NCBI GenBank assembly: GCA_016178435.1
Contig: JACOTK010000184.1
Span: 1 to 7,540 of the forward strand
DNA: 7,540 bases
DNA from: Actinomycetota bacterium
GTDB taxonomy: Bacteria > Actinomycetota > Acidimicrobiia > Acidimicrobiales > CADCSY01
Direction: 5' to 3'
In this document: positions 1 through 5,547 of the stretch, piece after piece
Layout: every line of letters starts with the position of its first letter
Numbering within the stretch: the first letter of the stretch is position 1
The notes under the pieces: model-generated
Told to the model about the DNA's origin: nothing
The model's input: the letters and a program-made list of their open reading frames with translations, nothing else
Databases searched by the model: none
Made by a program: the position numbers and the translations under genes

Positions 1-390
1 CACCATGGCGACGAAGTTGTCGATACCACGGGCTGCTCCGACCCACCCCTCCCCGAGCGCCAGTGCCTTTGCGTCGTTGTCGACGAAGGTGGGCAACCCG
101 GTCAGACCCTCGAGACGGGAGCGAAGCGGCACATCCCGCCAAACGGGGATGTTGAGCGGCGTTGCCCGCTCACCACCGCTGGTCATCGGCCCACCGCACC
201 CCACGCCACAGACCGCCTCGTCGCCGTGGCGAACCTCGTCGATCACCTCGGCAATCGCCGTCCACAGTCCTTCCTCGCCGTTGCCGAGCGGCGTGGGTAC
301 CTGGGCACGACGGAGCAGGGCGCCCTCGCCGTCGACCACCCCGGCTGCCACCTTGGTCCCGCCTATGTCGAGCGCCAGTGCACGTGTCAT
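1..390 (-). CDS. ROK-family sugar kinase (glucokinase / N-acetylglucosamine kinase-like), N-terminal part
   Basis: This gene has an open start and runs off the left edge; 130 residues are visible. ROK kinases phosphorylate glucose or related hexoses with ATP in the cytosol. Seen here: the N-terminal phosphate-binding motif LALDIGGTK (residues 5-13), a GVGCGGP turn (62-68), the segment PLNIPVWRDVPL (78-89) typical of ROK sugar kinases, and the sugar-site motif VDNDAKALALGE (103-114). Asp106 there is at the position of the catalytic base. The C-terminal half, including any zinc-binding cysteine cluster, lies outside the window, so the substrate cannot be told. I chose ATG at 390 because the DIGGTK motif then begins at the usual distance. 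An in-frame GTG at 429 has a far better Shine-Dalgarno (GGAAGGAG, 8 nt spacing), but the 13 extra codons show low G/C at third positions. The gene is divergent from the MoxR cluster. Family is confident; substrate is not. Confidence 0.9.
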   Translation of the reverse strand, partial: MTRALALDIGGTKVAAGVVDGEGALLRRAQVPTPLGNGEEGLWTAIAEVIDEVRHGDEAVCGVGCGGPMTSGGERATPLNIPVWRDVPLRSRLEGLTGLPTFVDNDAKALALGEGWVGAARGIDNFVAMV

Positions 391-398
391 GGACCCTG

Positions 399-404
399 AC
401 GGTA
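399..404 (-). promoter_or_regulatory. Possible -10 hexamer for the ROK kinase gene
   Basis: Reading the minus strand, TACCGT lies 8 nt before the ATG at 390 and fits the TANNNT -10 pattern. It would place transcription start one or two bases before the ATG, a near-leaderless message. I see no clear -35 hexamer at 16-18 bp spacing. This is weak, and it competes with the alternative GTG start at 429, which would need a promoter further upstream. Confidence 0.25.
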
Positions 405-437
405 GATGACCGGTGCCTCGACAGGGCACACCGTCGA

Positions 438-445
438 CTCCTTCC
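438..445 (-). promoter_or_regulatory. Strong Shine-Dalgarno-like site upstream of alternative ROK start
   Basis: The minus strand reads GGAAGGAG, followed after 8 nt by an in-frame GTG at 429. This is the best ribosome-binding sequence near the ROK gene. If used, it would add 13 residues (starting MPCRGTGH) before the family-typical start. The added codons have about half G/C at third positions, well below the rest of the gene, so the choice remains open. Confidence 0.35.
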
Positions 446-454
446 GGGGATGCC

Positions 455-472
455 CGCTGTCGGCCGGCAGCG
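455..472. promoter_or_regulatory. 18-bp near-perfect dyad, candidate operator
   Basis: CGCTGTCGGCCGGCAGCG is an inverted repeat with 9-bp half sites and a single mismatched pair (T460 against G467, a wobble). It sits between the divergent ROK kinase and MoxR genes, just upstream of a TACGAT hexamer at 480-485, where a regulator of either gene could bind. GC-rich DNA makes such palindromes more likely by chance, so this is a candidate only. Confidence 0.3.
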
Positions 473-479
473 CAGACGG

Positions 480-485
480 TACGAT
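480..485 (+). promoter_or_regulatory. Possible -10 hexamer for the MoxR cluster
   Basis: TACGAT matches the TANNNT pattern and precedes the MoxR start by about 55 bases. It would give a leader of roughly 50 nt that includes the GGGGAGAGG ribosome site. The -35 region at the expected spacing (around 457-462, CTGTCG) is poor and overlaps the dyad at 455-472. No other promoter-like hexamer in this gap looks better. Confidence 0.25.
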
Positions 486-521
486 GAACGTTTCGCCTCG
501 GGAGGGCGAACGCACGCGTAC

Positions 522-530
522 GGGGAGAGG
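522..530 (+). promoter_or_regulatory. Ribosome binding site supporting GTG 541 for moxR
   Basis: GGGGAGAGG ends 10 nt before the in-frame GTG at 541. The competing ATG at 571 has no purine-rich sequence at a workable distance. This site is the main reason for choosing 541 as the MoxR start. Confidence 0.45.
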
Positions 531-540
531 GCCCAGCATC

Positions 541-1521
541 GTGGCACGACAGCGAGCAGAAGCAGCACCCATGCCGACGGACTCCTTCGCCGAGACCTTT
601 TCCGCGGTTGCGGCGAGCGTCGAGCAAGTCCTGCACGGCAAGCCCGAGGTCATCGAGCTGGTCCTCATCGCGCTCGTCGCCCAGGGCCACGTGCTCATCG
701 AGGATGTCCCCGGCGTGGGCAAGACCAGCCTGGCCAAGGCCCTCGCCCGATCGCTCGATTGCACGTGGCGTCGGGTGCAGTTCACGCCGGACCTGTTGCC
801 CGCAGACGTCGTCGGCGGCACGGTTTGGGACCGTGACGCAGCCAGGTTCGACTTCCGCCCAGGGCCGATCTTCGCAAACCTCGTGCTTGCCGACGAGATC
901 AACCGGGCATCGCCCAAGACCCAGTCGGCCCTCCTGGAAGCCATGGAGGAACGTCAGGTCACCGTTGACGGCGTGGGCCACCCGCTGCCGTCGACCTTCA
1001 TCGTGCTCGCGACGCAGAACCCCATCGAGCACACCGGGACCTATCCCCTACCCGAAAGTCAGCTCGATCGATTCCTGTTGCGAGTCGGCATCGGCTACCC
1101 CGATCGAGGAGCCGAGTTGGCCATCCTCGATGCCCCCGACAGCGCCCACACCCTCTCGCTCCTGCGCCCGGTTGCCGCTGTTCGCGACATCCAGGCCATG
1201 GCCGCCGTCGCCCGGGAGACCCATGTGGCCCCGAGTCTGAAGGGCTACATCATCGACATCGCCGAAGCCACGCGACATCACCCGGCGCTCGATCTCGGCA
1301 TGTCCCCTCGCGCCAGTCTTGCCCTCATGCACGCCGCCAGGGCACGGGCGGTGGCCTCGGGACGCAACTACATGGTGCCCGACGACGTCAAGGCCCTGGC
1401 AGAACCCGTGCTGGCACATCGCCTCATTCGCTCGGGCCAGGCAGCCATGCAGGGCCTCGACACCAGGGAGATCGTCGCCGACGTGCTCCGACGGGTCCCC
1501 GTACCGAGCGGCAGAGGCTGA
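541..1521 (+). CDS. MoxR-family AAA+ ATPase
   Basis: About 326 residues, the usual MoxR size. MoxR ATPases act as chaperone-like remodelers in the cytosol, typically on a vWA/DUF58 partner encoded next door. Numbering from GTG 541: Walker A EDVPGVGKT (54-62, Lys61); Walker B LVLADEI with Asp118-Glu119; the MoxR signature INRASPKTQSALLEAMEE directly after it; sensor-1 ATQNP with Asn160; arginine-finger motif SQLDRF with Arg177; and a C-terminal lid with SPRASLALMHAARARA. All key residues are present, so it should be an active ATPase. Start choice: GTG 541 has the good ribosome site. ATG 571 (10 residues shorter) fits the family length equally well and lies where G/C at third positions rises. 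The frame stays open upstream to 406, but that stretch shows no family similarity I recognise. The DUF58 gene starts 13 nt after the stop, so they are probably co-transcribed. The remodelled client is unknown. Confidence 0.93.
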   Translation: MARQRAEAAPMPTDSFAETFSAVAASVEQVLHGKPEVIELVLIALVAQGHVLIEDVPGVGKTSLAKALARSLDCTWRRVQFTPDLLPADVVGGTVWDRDAARFDFRPGPIFANLVLADEINRASPKTQSALLEAMEERQVTVDGVGHPLPSTFIVLATQNPIEHTGTYPLPESQLDRFLLRVGIGYPDRGAELAILDAPDSAHTLSLLRPVAAVRDIQAMAAVARETHVAPSLKGYIIDIAEATRHHPALDLGMSPRASLALMHAARARAVASGRNYMVPDDVKALAEPVLAHRLIRSGQAAMQGLDTREIVADVLRRVPVPSGRG

Positions 1522-1534
1522 GACGAGGGCTGCC

Positions 1535-2755
1535 GTGCTGACCCGCCAGGGCAGGACCGTCCTCGTTGTCTCCCTCGGCCTGGTCGTGGCGGGCCGCCTC
1601 CTGGGCGTCTCGGAACTGTGGCTGGTCGGCACCGCCGGCTTGCTGCTGACCGCTGCCGCAGCACTGTGGGTTCGTGGAATGCGCATCAGGATCGACACGG
1701 TGCGAACGGTCAATCCAAGGCGCCTCCATGCGGGAGCCTCGATCACCGTTGAGCTGGAGGTCACCAACCGGGGCAGAGGGACCACCCCGGTCCTGCAACT
1801 GCGAGACTTCGCAGGACCGGCCGGCACGCGATCGGTTGGTGTGGGCGCCACGGGCCCGACCTTGCTGAACGTGCCACCCCTCCGGACGGGCGAGGCTGTG
1901 CGCACCAGCTACGCGGTTCGGTGCGGGCAGCGGGGCATCGCCGCCATCGGCCCCCTCGAGGTCGTGCTGAGTGACCCCTTCGGCCTCGTCGCCCTGACCG
2001 TGCAGCGCTCGGTCGGCGCCGAGCTCACGGTGTGGCCGGCGCTGCAGTTGATCGGCGCTCCAACGCACTCGCGCTGGAGTGACGACGGACAACGCCCGGC
2101 CGGCGCGCCTCCCTCCTTCTCGGGAAGTGACCTCGTGGGCCTCCGGCCCTACCGGGCCGGTGACGACCTTCGCCATGTCCACTGGCGCGCCAGCGCCCGC
2201 TACGACGATCTGATGGTGCGACAGCTCGAATCACCGCCCGACGATCTGACCACCGTCATCGTGGACACCCGCGCGAGCACGCACACCCATGCCTCCTTCG
2301 AACAGGCCCTTGCGGCGACCACGAGCATCCTGGTCGCATGCGCTCGTCGCGACGCACGTGTGCGCCTGCTGATCACATCGAATCCGGCGAACACCGATCT
2401 CTTCGACTCGGGCGCAGGGAGCGGCGAACGGTTCACCCAATCGCTTCTCGACGAGCTCGCCGTCGTGCAACCCAACCCGACAGCGAGCCTGCCCGCAACA
2501 CTCGCCGGGCTCCAGACGGCAGTCGGTCGAGGGATGCCGGGCGCAACCGGCCACGCCACGGTGCTGGTGGGAGGCGACACCCATGATCTCATCCCACTGC
2601 TCACCGCTCTCGGTGGGTCGTCATCCGAGATGCTGGCTGTGGCGTTTACAAGCGGCCCGCAGGAACGCATCGACATCGACCCGCGGTTGTTGGTGATCGA
2701 CGGGGAAACCTCCTTCGAGGAAGCCTGGTCCCGAGCGATCGGCCGACGCGCATGA
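1535..2755 (+). CDS. DUF58 domain membrane protein (vWA-like MoxR partner)
   Basis: About 406 residues. The GTG at 1535 follows GACGAGGG with a short spacer and lies 13 nt after the MoxR stop; it gives a start right at the first membrane segment. Two hydrophobic helices (about residues 8-24 and 27-46) anchor the protein. A beta-rich region with the typical LSDPFGL segment follows. The DUF58 signature GLRPYRAGDDLRHVHWRASAR lies at about 202-222. The C-terminal half resembles a von Willebrand A fold, with VIVDTRAS (Asp244) at the position of the metal-ion motif DxSxS; the first Ser of that motif is Arg here, so metal binding may be degenerate. DUF58 proteins are almost always encoded beside MoxR ATPases and often beside transglutaminases, exactly as here. 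Biochemical role is unknown; a structural or regulatory partner in envelope maintenance is an inference. The stop overlaps an ATG at 2752 (ATGA). Confidence 0.9.
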   Translation: MLTRQGRTVLVVSLGLVVAGRLLGVSELWLVGTAGLLLTAAAALWVRGMRIRIDTVRTVNPRRLHAGASITVELEVTNRGRGTTPVLQLRDFAGPAGTRSVGVGATGPTLLNVPPLRTGEAVRTSYAVRCGQRGIAAIGPLEVVLSDPFGLVALTVQRSVGAELTVWPALQLIGAPTHSRWSDDGQRPAGAPPSFSGSDLVGLRPYRAGDDLRHVHWRASARYDDLMVRQLESPPDDLTTVIVDTRASTHTHASFEQALAATTSILVACARRDARVRLLITSNPANTDLFDSGAGSGERFTQSLLDELAVVQPNPTASLPATLAGLQTAVGRGMPGATGHATVLVGGDTHDLIPLLTALGGSSSEMLAVAFTSGPQERIDIDPRLLVIDGETSFEEAWSRAIGRRA

Positions 2756-2796
2756 GGCGGCGATCACCCTTCATGGATGGGCACCACACGTACCCG

Positions 2797-2820
2797 GACG
2801 GAGCGCGAGACGGAGCGCGA
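2797..2820 (+). repeat. 12-bp perfect tandem repeat, two copies
   Basis: GACGGAGCGCGA occurs twice back to back, between the DUF58 stop and the preferred transglutaminase start at 2845. If translation begins at 2752 instead, it encodes DGAR-DGAR. It may be a local duplication with no function. Confidence 0.7.
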
Positions 2821-2833
2821 CGAGAAGGCGTCC

Positions 2834-2843
2834 AAGGGGAAGG
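2834..2843 (+). promoter_or_regulatory. Ribosome binding site supporting ATG 2845
   Basis: AAGGGGAAGG precedes the ATG at 2845, with the AAGGGG core 5 nt away. The upstream ATG at 2752, which overlaps the DUF58 stop, has no such site and could rely only on translational coupling. Confidence 0.5.
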
Positions 2844-2844
2844 T

Positions 2845-5124
2845 ATGCCCGCGGTGACCTCGGCTCCGGGCATCGAGCTTTGTCTGGTCGCCCTGTCGCT
2901 GAGCGCAGTCACCGGGTTGACGCATCTGTTCACGTCGGGCTCCTACCTGCGCGCGTCGCTCACCGCCGTTGTCGGCGCCCACCTGCTTGCCATGACCACT
3001 CGCCGCCTGCGACTCTCGGTCCCCGCCACCCTGCTTGCCGGAACCGTCGGTCTCGTGGCGGCCGTCTCCTGGTTGGTGCTGCCCTCGACGACTTTCCTCG
3101 GTCTCCCGACCGTCACGACCGTTACCCAGGCGGGTGACGAGTTGTCCCGCGCCTGGCAGACGTTTCAGTTGGTCGTGGCTCCCGCTCCCATGCTGCCGGG
3201 CTTCGTCATCGCCGTCGTCGTCGCAGGTTGGCTGATCGCGTTTGTGGCCGACATCGCGGCTTTCCGAGCGAACGCCCCCATCGAAGCCGGAGCGCCCGCC
3301 GCCGCGCTGTTCGCCTTCGGCGCCGTCCTCGGCCAGTCCACACATGTCGGCGCCCACCGCCTCACCACCGCCTTGTTCCTGGTCTCCCTCGGAGGCTATT
3401 GGCTGGCGCAACAGGCGCTCCCCCGGCGCGACGCGGCTTCCGACCATACGGAGTCTTCGCGCTCCCTGTTGTTCACCGGCGGGCTCATGGCCGCTCTGAG
3501 CATTGTGCTTGCGATCACCGTCGGCCCCTCCATACCGGGCATGGACAGCAAGGCGATCATTCCGTGGCGCGACGGAGACCGGAACGACCCCGGGTCACGC
3601 GTGACCGTCAGCCCGCTGGTCGACATCCGAACTCGCATCGTCGACCAGTCGAACCTCGAGGTCTTCTCCGTGCGGAGTGAGGCCCGCAGCTACTGGCGAC
3701 TGACCTCACTCGAACGCTTCGACGGCCAGATCTGGTCGTCGGAAGGTCGCTACAACAAGGCATCGGGCGACCTGCCGGTTGCCATGAGACCGACCGAGCC
3801 CACTTCCAACCAAACCGTCACCCAGAACTTCACCATTGCCGAGCTCTCATCCATCTGGCTGCCCGCGGCTTTCCAGCCCACCGCTGTCAAGGGAACCTCG
3901 GTCCGTTACGACCCGACCTCCGCGAGCCTGCTCACCGAGAAGCCGACGGCCAATGGCCAAACCTACGAGGTGACCTCGATCCTGACCTCCCTGACACCGA
4001 ACGACCTCAAGACTGCTCCCCCGGCGACGCCCTCGACGATCACGACCACCTACCTGAAGCTTCCGGAAAACTTCAGTCCGAGGCTACGAGCCGAGGCCAA
4101 GCGGATCGTGACCCCGGCAGCCACCGCCTACGACCAGGCCCGCCTGCTGCAGGATTACTTCCGGTCCGGCTTCACCTACGACCTCAATGTCCCCCCCGGA
4201 CACACCGGGAACATTCTCGAGAACTTCGTGTTCGAGACACGCCGCGGCTACTGCGAACAGTTCGCCGGCGTGTATGCGGCCATGGCCCGCTCCATTGGGC
4301 TCCCTGCCCGTGTCGCCGTCGGGTTTACGCCAGGCGAGCAGGCCGCCGACGGTCGCTATGTGGTCCGGGGGGCCAACGGCCACGCCTGGCCGGAGGTCTA
4401 TCTTGCCGGCTATGGCTGGGTCGCCTTCGAGCCGACACCCGGCAGGGGGATCCCGAATGCCGAGGCCTATACGGGGGTCCCCGAACAGCAGGCTGCACCA
4501 AACCAACCGACCACCGCCACCACCCTGGCCCCGACCGCTCCCACGACATCCCCGCCCCTTGCACAGGGCCCCACCGCCGCGCCCAACTCGGTTCCCAACC
4601 CCGCCACCGGCGGATCCGGCAACTCCCCGCCCTGGTGGACCCGGTTGCTCATCGTCCTGGGAATCCTGGGCTCACTGCTCGGGCTCTGGATCGCCGGCAT
4701 CGCAGCATTGGCCCATCGCCGCAGACGCCGTCGGCGGGCACACGCCATCGCCGCCGCGGACCAGGTTCTCGTGGCCTGGGACGAGACGGGCGAGGCCTTG
4801 GCCCGCATCGGGGCGGGTCGTCGGCCCTCGGAAACGCCGATGGAGTATGCACAGCGGGTCGTTGCATCGGCCGTCGTGGAAACGACCGATCTGATCGATC
4901 TGGCCATGCTTGCCACCGCCGCCGGCTACCGCCCACCCACCGAGCGCGAGGACCTGTCGGCTGATGTGGATTGGGCCAGGGCGACCGGCGCACAGATTCG
5001 CCGGCAGGTCACCGCCGGCCTCTCAACGGTTGATCGGGCCAGGCTTCTGGTCGACCCCAGAACCCTGCCGGCCTCCAAGGGCGGCTCCGACACCCGAAGG
5101 CACCTCCATCGGGTGTCGTCATGA
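2845..5124 (+). CDS. Multi-pass membrane transglutaminase-like protein with DUF4129 tail
   Basis: About 759 residues from ATG 2845 (790 if ATG 2752 is used). Six to seven N-terminal membrane helices lie near residues 11-29, 35-50, 60-79, 117-137, 148-164, 172-190 and 208-226, as in the TgpA/DUF3488 N-terminal domain. An extracytoplasmic region follows with a papain-like transglutaminase core: RRGYCEQFAGVYAA with Cys470, then NGHAWPEVYL with His513, then WVAFEPTPG with Glu529 where most relatives have Asp. The spacing (43 and 16 residues) matches the family. After a Pro/Thr/Ala-rich linker comes a single helix (about 600-624), an Arg-rich stop-transfer run, and a cytosolic DUF4129 domain with the hallmark SETPMEYAQRV. 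Likely a cell-surface protein-modifying or protease-like enzyme of unknown substrate, working with the upstream MoxR and DUF58 proteins. I prefer 2845 because it has a ribosome site and because G/C at third positions in 2752-2844 is only about 60%. It is last in its operon. Confidence 0.9.
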   Translation: MPAVTSAPGIELCLVALSLSAVTGLTHLFTSGSYLRASLTAVVGAHLLAMTTRRLRLSVPATLLAGTVGLVAAVSWLVLPSTTFLGLPTVTTVTQAGDELSRAWQTFQLVVAPAPMLPGFVIAVVVAGWLIAFVADIAAFRANAPIEAGAPAAALFAFGAVLGQSTHVGAHRLTTALFLVSLGGYWLAQQALPRRDAASDHTESSRSLLFTGGLMAALSIVLAITVGPSIPGMDSKAIIPWRDGDRNDPGSRVTVSPLVDIRTRIVDQSNLEVFSVRSEARSYWRLTSLERFDGQIWSSEGRYNKASGDLPVAMRPTEPTSNQTVTQNFTIAELSSIWLPAAFQPTAVKGTSVRYDPTSASLLTEKPTANGQTYEVTSILTSLTPNDLKTAPPATPSTITTTYLKLPENFSPRLRAEAKRIVTPAATAYDQARLLQDYFRSGFTYDLNVPPGHTGNILENFVFETRRGYCEQFAGVYAAMARSIGLPARVAVGFTPGEQAADGRYVVRGANGHAWPEVYLAGYGWVAFEPTPGRGIPNAEAYTGVPEQQAAPNQPTTATTLAPTAPTTSPPLAQGPTAAPNSVPNPATGGSGNSPPWWTRLLIVLGILGSLLGLWIAGIAALAHRRRRRRRAHAIAAADQVLVAWDETGEALARIGAGRRPSETPMEYAQRVVASAVVETTDLIDLAMLATAAGYRPPTEREDLSADVDWARATGAQIRRQVTAGLSTVDRARLLVDPRTLPASKGGSDTRRHLHRVSS
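5088..5118. terminator. Perfect 10-bp hairpin at the 3' end of the transglutaminase gene
   Basis: CGACACCCGA (5088-5097) pairs perfectly with TCGGGTGTCG (5109-5118) across an 11-nt loop. The stem ends 3 nt before the transglutaminase stop codon and lies about 22 nt beyond the DUF3040 stop on the other strand. Neither side has a T-tract, so it would be an atypical (I-shaped) terminator or a transcript-end stabiliser, possibly bidirectional between the converging clusters. The arms code for protein, so part of the symmetry could be coincidence. Confidence 0.45.
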
Positions 5125-5139
5125 ACCGCGATCGAGCCG

Positions 5140-5514
5140 CTATTCCTCGCGCTTGAACCGCTCCTGAAGCCGCCGGCGGGCGCTCCCGATCTGGTCACCC
5201 AGGCCGGCGCGACGCATGGACTGCGTCCAGTCCTGCCAGCCGGCGCGGCCCATCTTTCGCAGATTGCGTTCGAAGAAGATGGCTGAGGCCAACATACCCA
5301 GGAAGCCGACGAACGACAGGATGGGCGAGGCGGCCAGGGTCACGACCATGAAGACGACACCGGCGACGAAACCGAGGGTCGCCCACTTCAGATTTCGGCC
5401 GGCGTGGGTATAGATCGTGGTGGCGCTGACCTCTCGCACCAACCCGGGGTCGGACGCGTAAAGCTGTTGTTCGATCTCCTGGAGGATGCGCTGTTCTTCC
5501 TCGGAAAGCGGCAC
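5140..5514 (-). CDS. DUF3040 family small membrane protein
   Basis: About 124 residues. The start MPLSEEEQRILQEIEQQLYA is the hallmark of the actinobacterial DUF3040 family. Two hydrophobic helices follow (about 45-62 and 65-81), separated by a short Ser-Pro turn, and then a basic, helical C-terminal tail. The N-terminal acidic segment and the basic tail are both likely cytosolic. I chose GTG at 5514 over GTG at 5520: it gives the canonical MPLSEEE start, and the minus-strand site GAGGAAGG lies exactly 6 nt upstream, whereas it abuts the 5520 codon directly. The gene follows dinB by 33 nt on the same strand and is probably co-transcribed. DUF3040 genes commonly occur near dinB and the division/cell-wall cluster in actinobacteria, as I recall. 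Function is unknown. Confidence 0.88.
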   Translation of the reverse strand: MPLSEEEQRILQEIEQQLYASDPGLVREVSATTIYTHAGRNLKWATLGFVAGVVFMVVTLAASPILSFVGFLGMLASAIFFERNLRKMGRAGWQDWTQSMRRAGLGDQIGSARRRLQERFKREE

Positions 5515-5520
5515 GTCCAC

Positions 5521-5529
5521 CCTTCCTCT
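5521..5529 (-). promoter_or_regulatory. Ribosome binding site deciding the DUF3040 start
   Basis: The minus strand reads AGAGGAAGG, 6 nt before GTG 5514 and directly adjacent to GTG 5520. The spacing favours 5514. It lies in the short gap after dinB, so DUF3040 can be initiated independently on a shared transcript. Confidence 0.55.
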
Positions 5530-5547
5530 GTCTCGTCCCCGGTACGG

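Noticed and set aside
406..540. N-terminal extension of the MoxR frame up to ATG 406
   Set aside because: The frame is open, but the stretch has no MoxR similarity, covers the dyad and promoter-like sequences, and lacks a ribosome site at 406.
1048..1905. Long minus-strand open frame (285 codons) across the MoxR/DUF58 junction
   Set aside because: It lies opposite clearly functional genes, spans their junction, and its translation is low-complexity with no family motif. Such antisense frames are expected in high-GC DNA.
4191..4197. Run of seven C within the transglutaminase gene as a possible slippage or frameshift site
   Set aside because: The frame is intact on both sides, with family motifs continuing downstream, and there is no alternative downstream frame with sensible coding.
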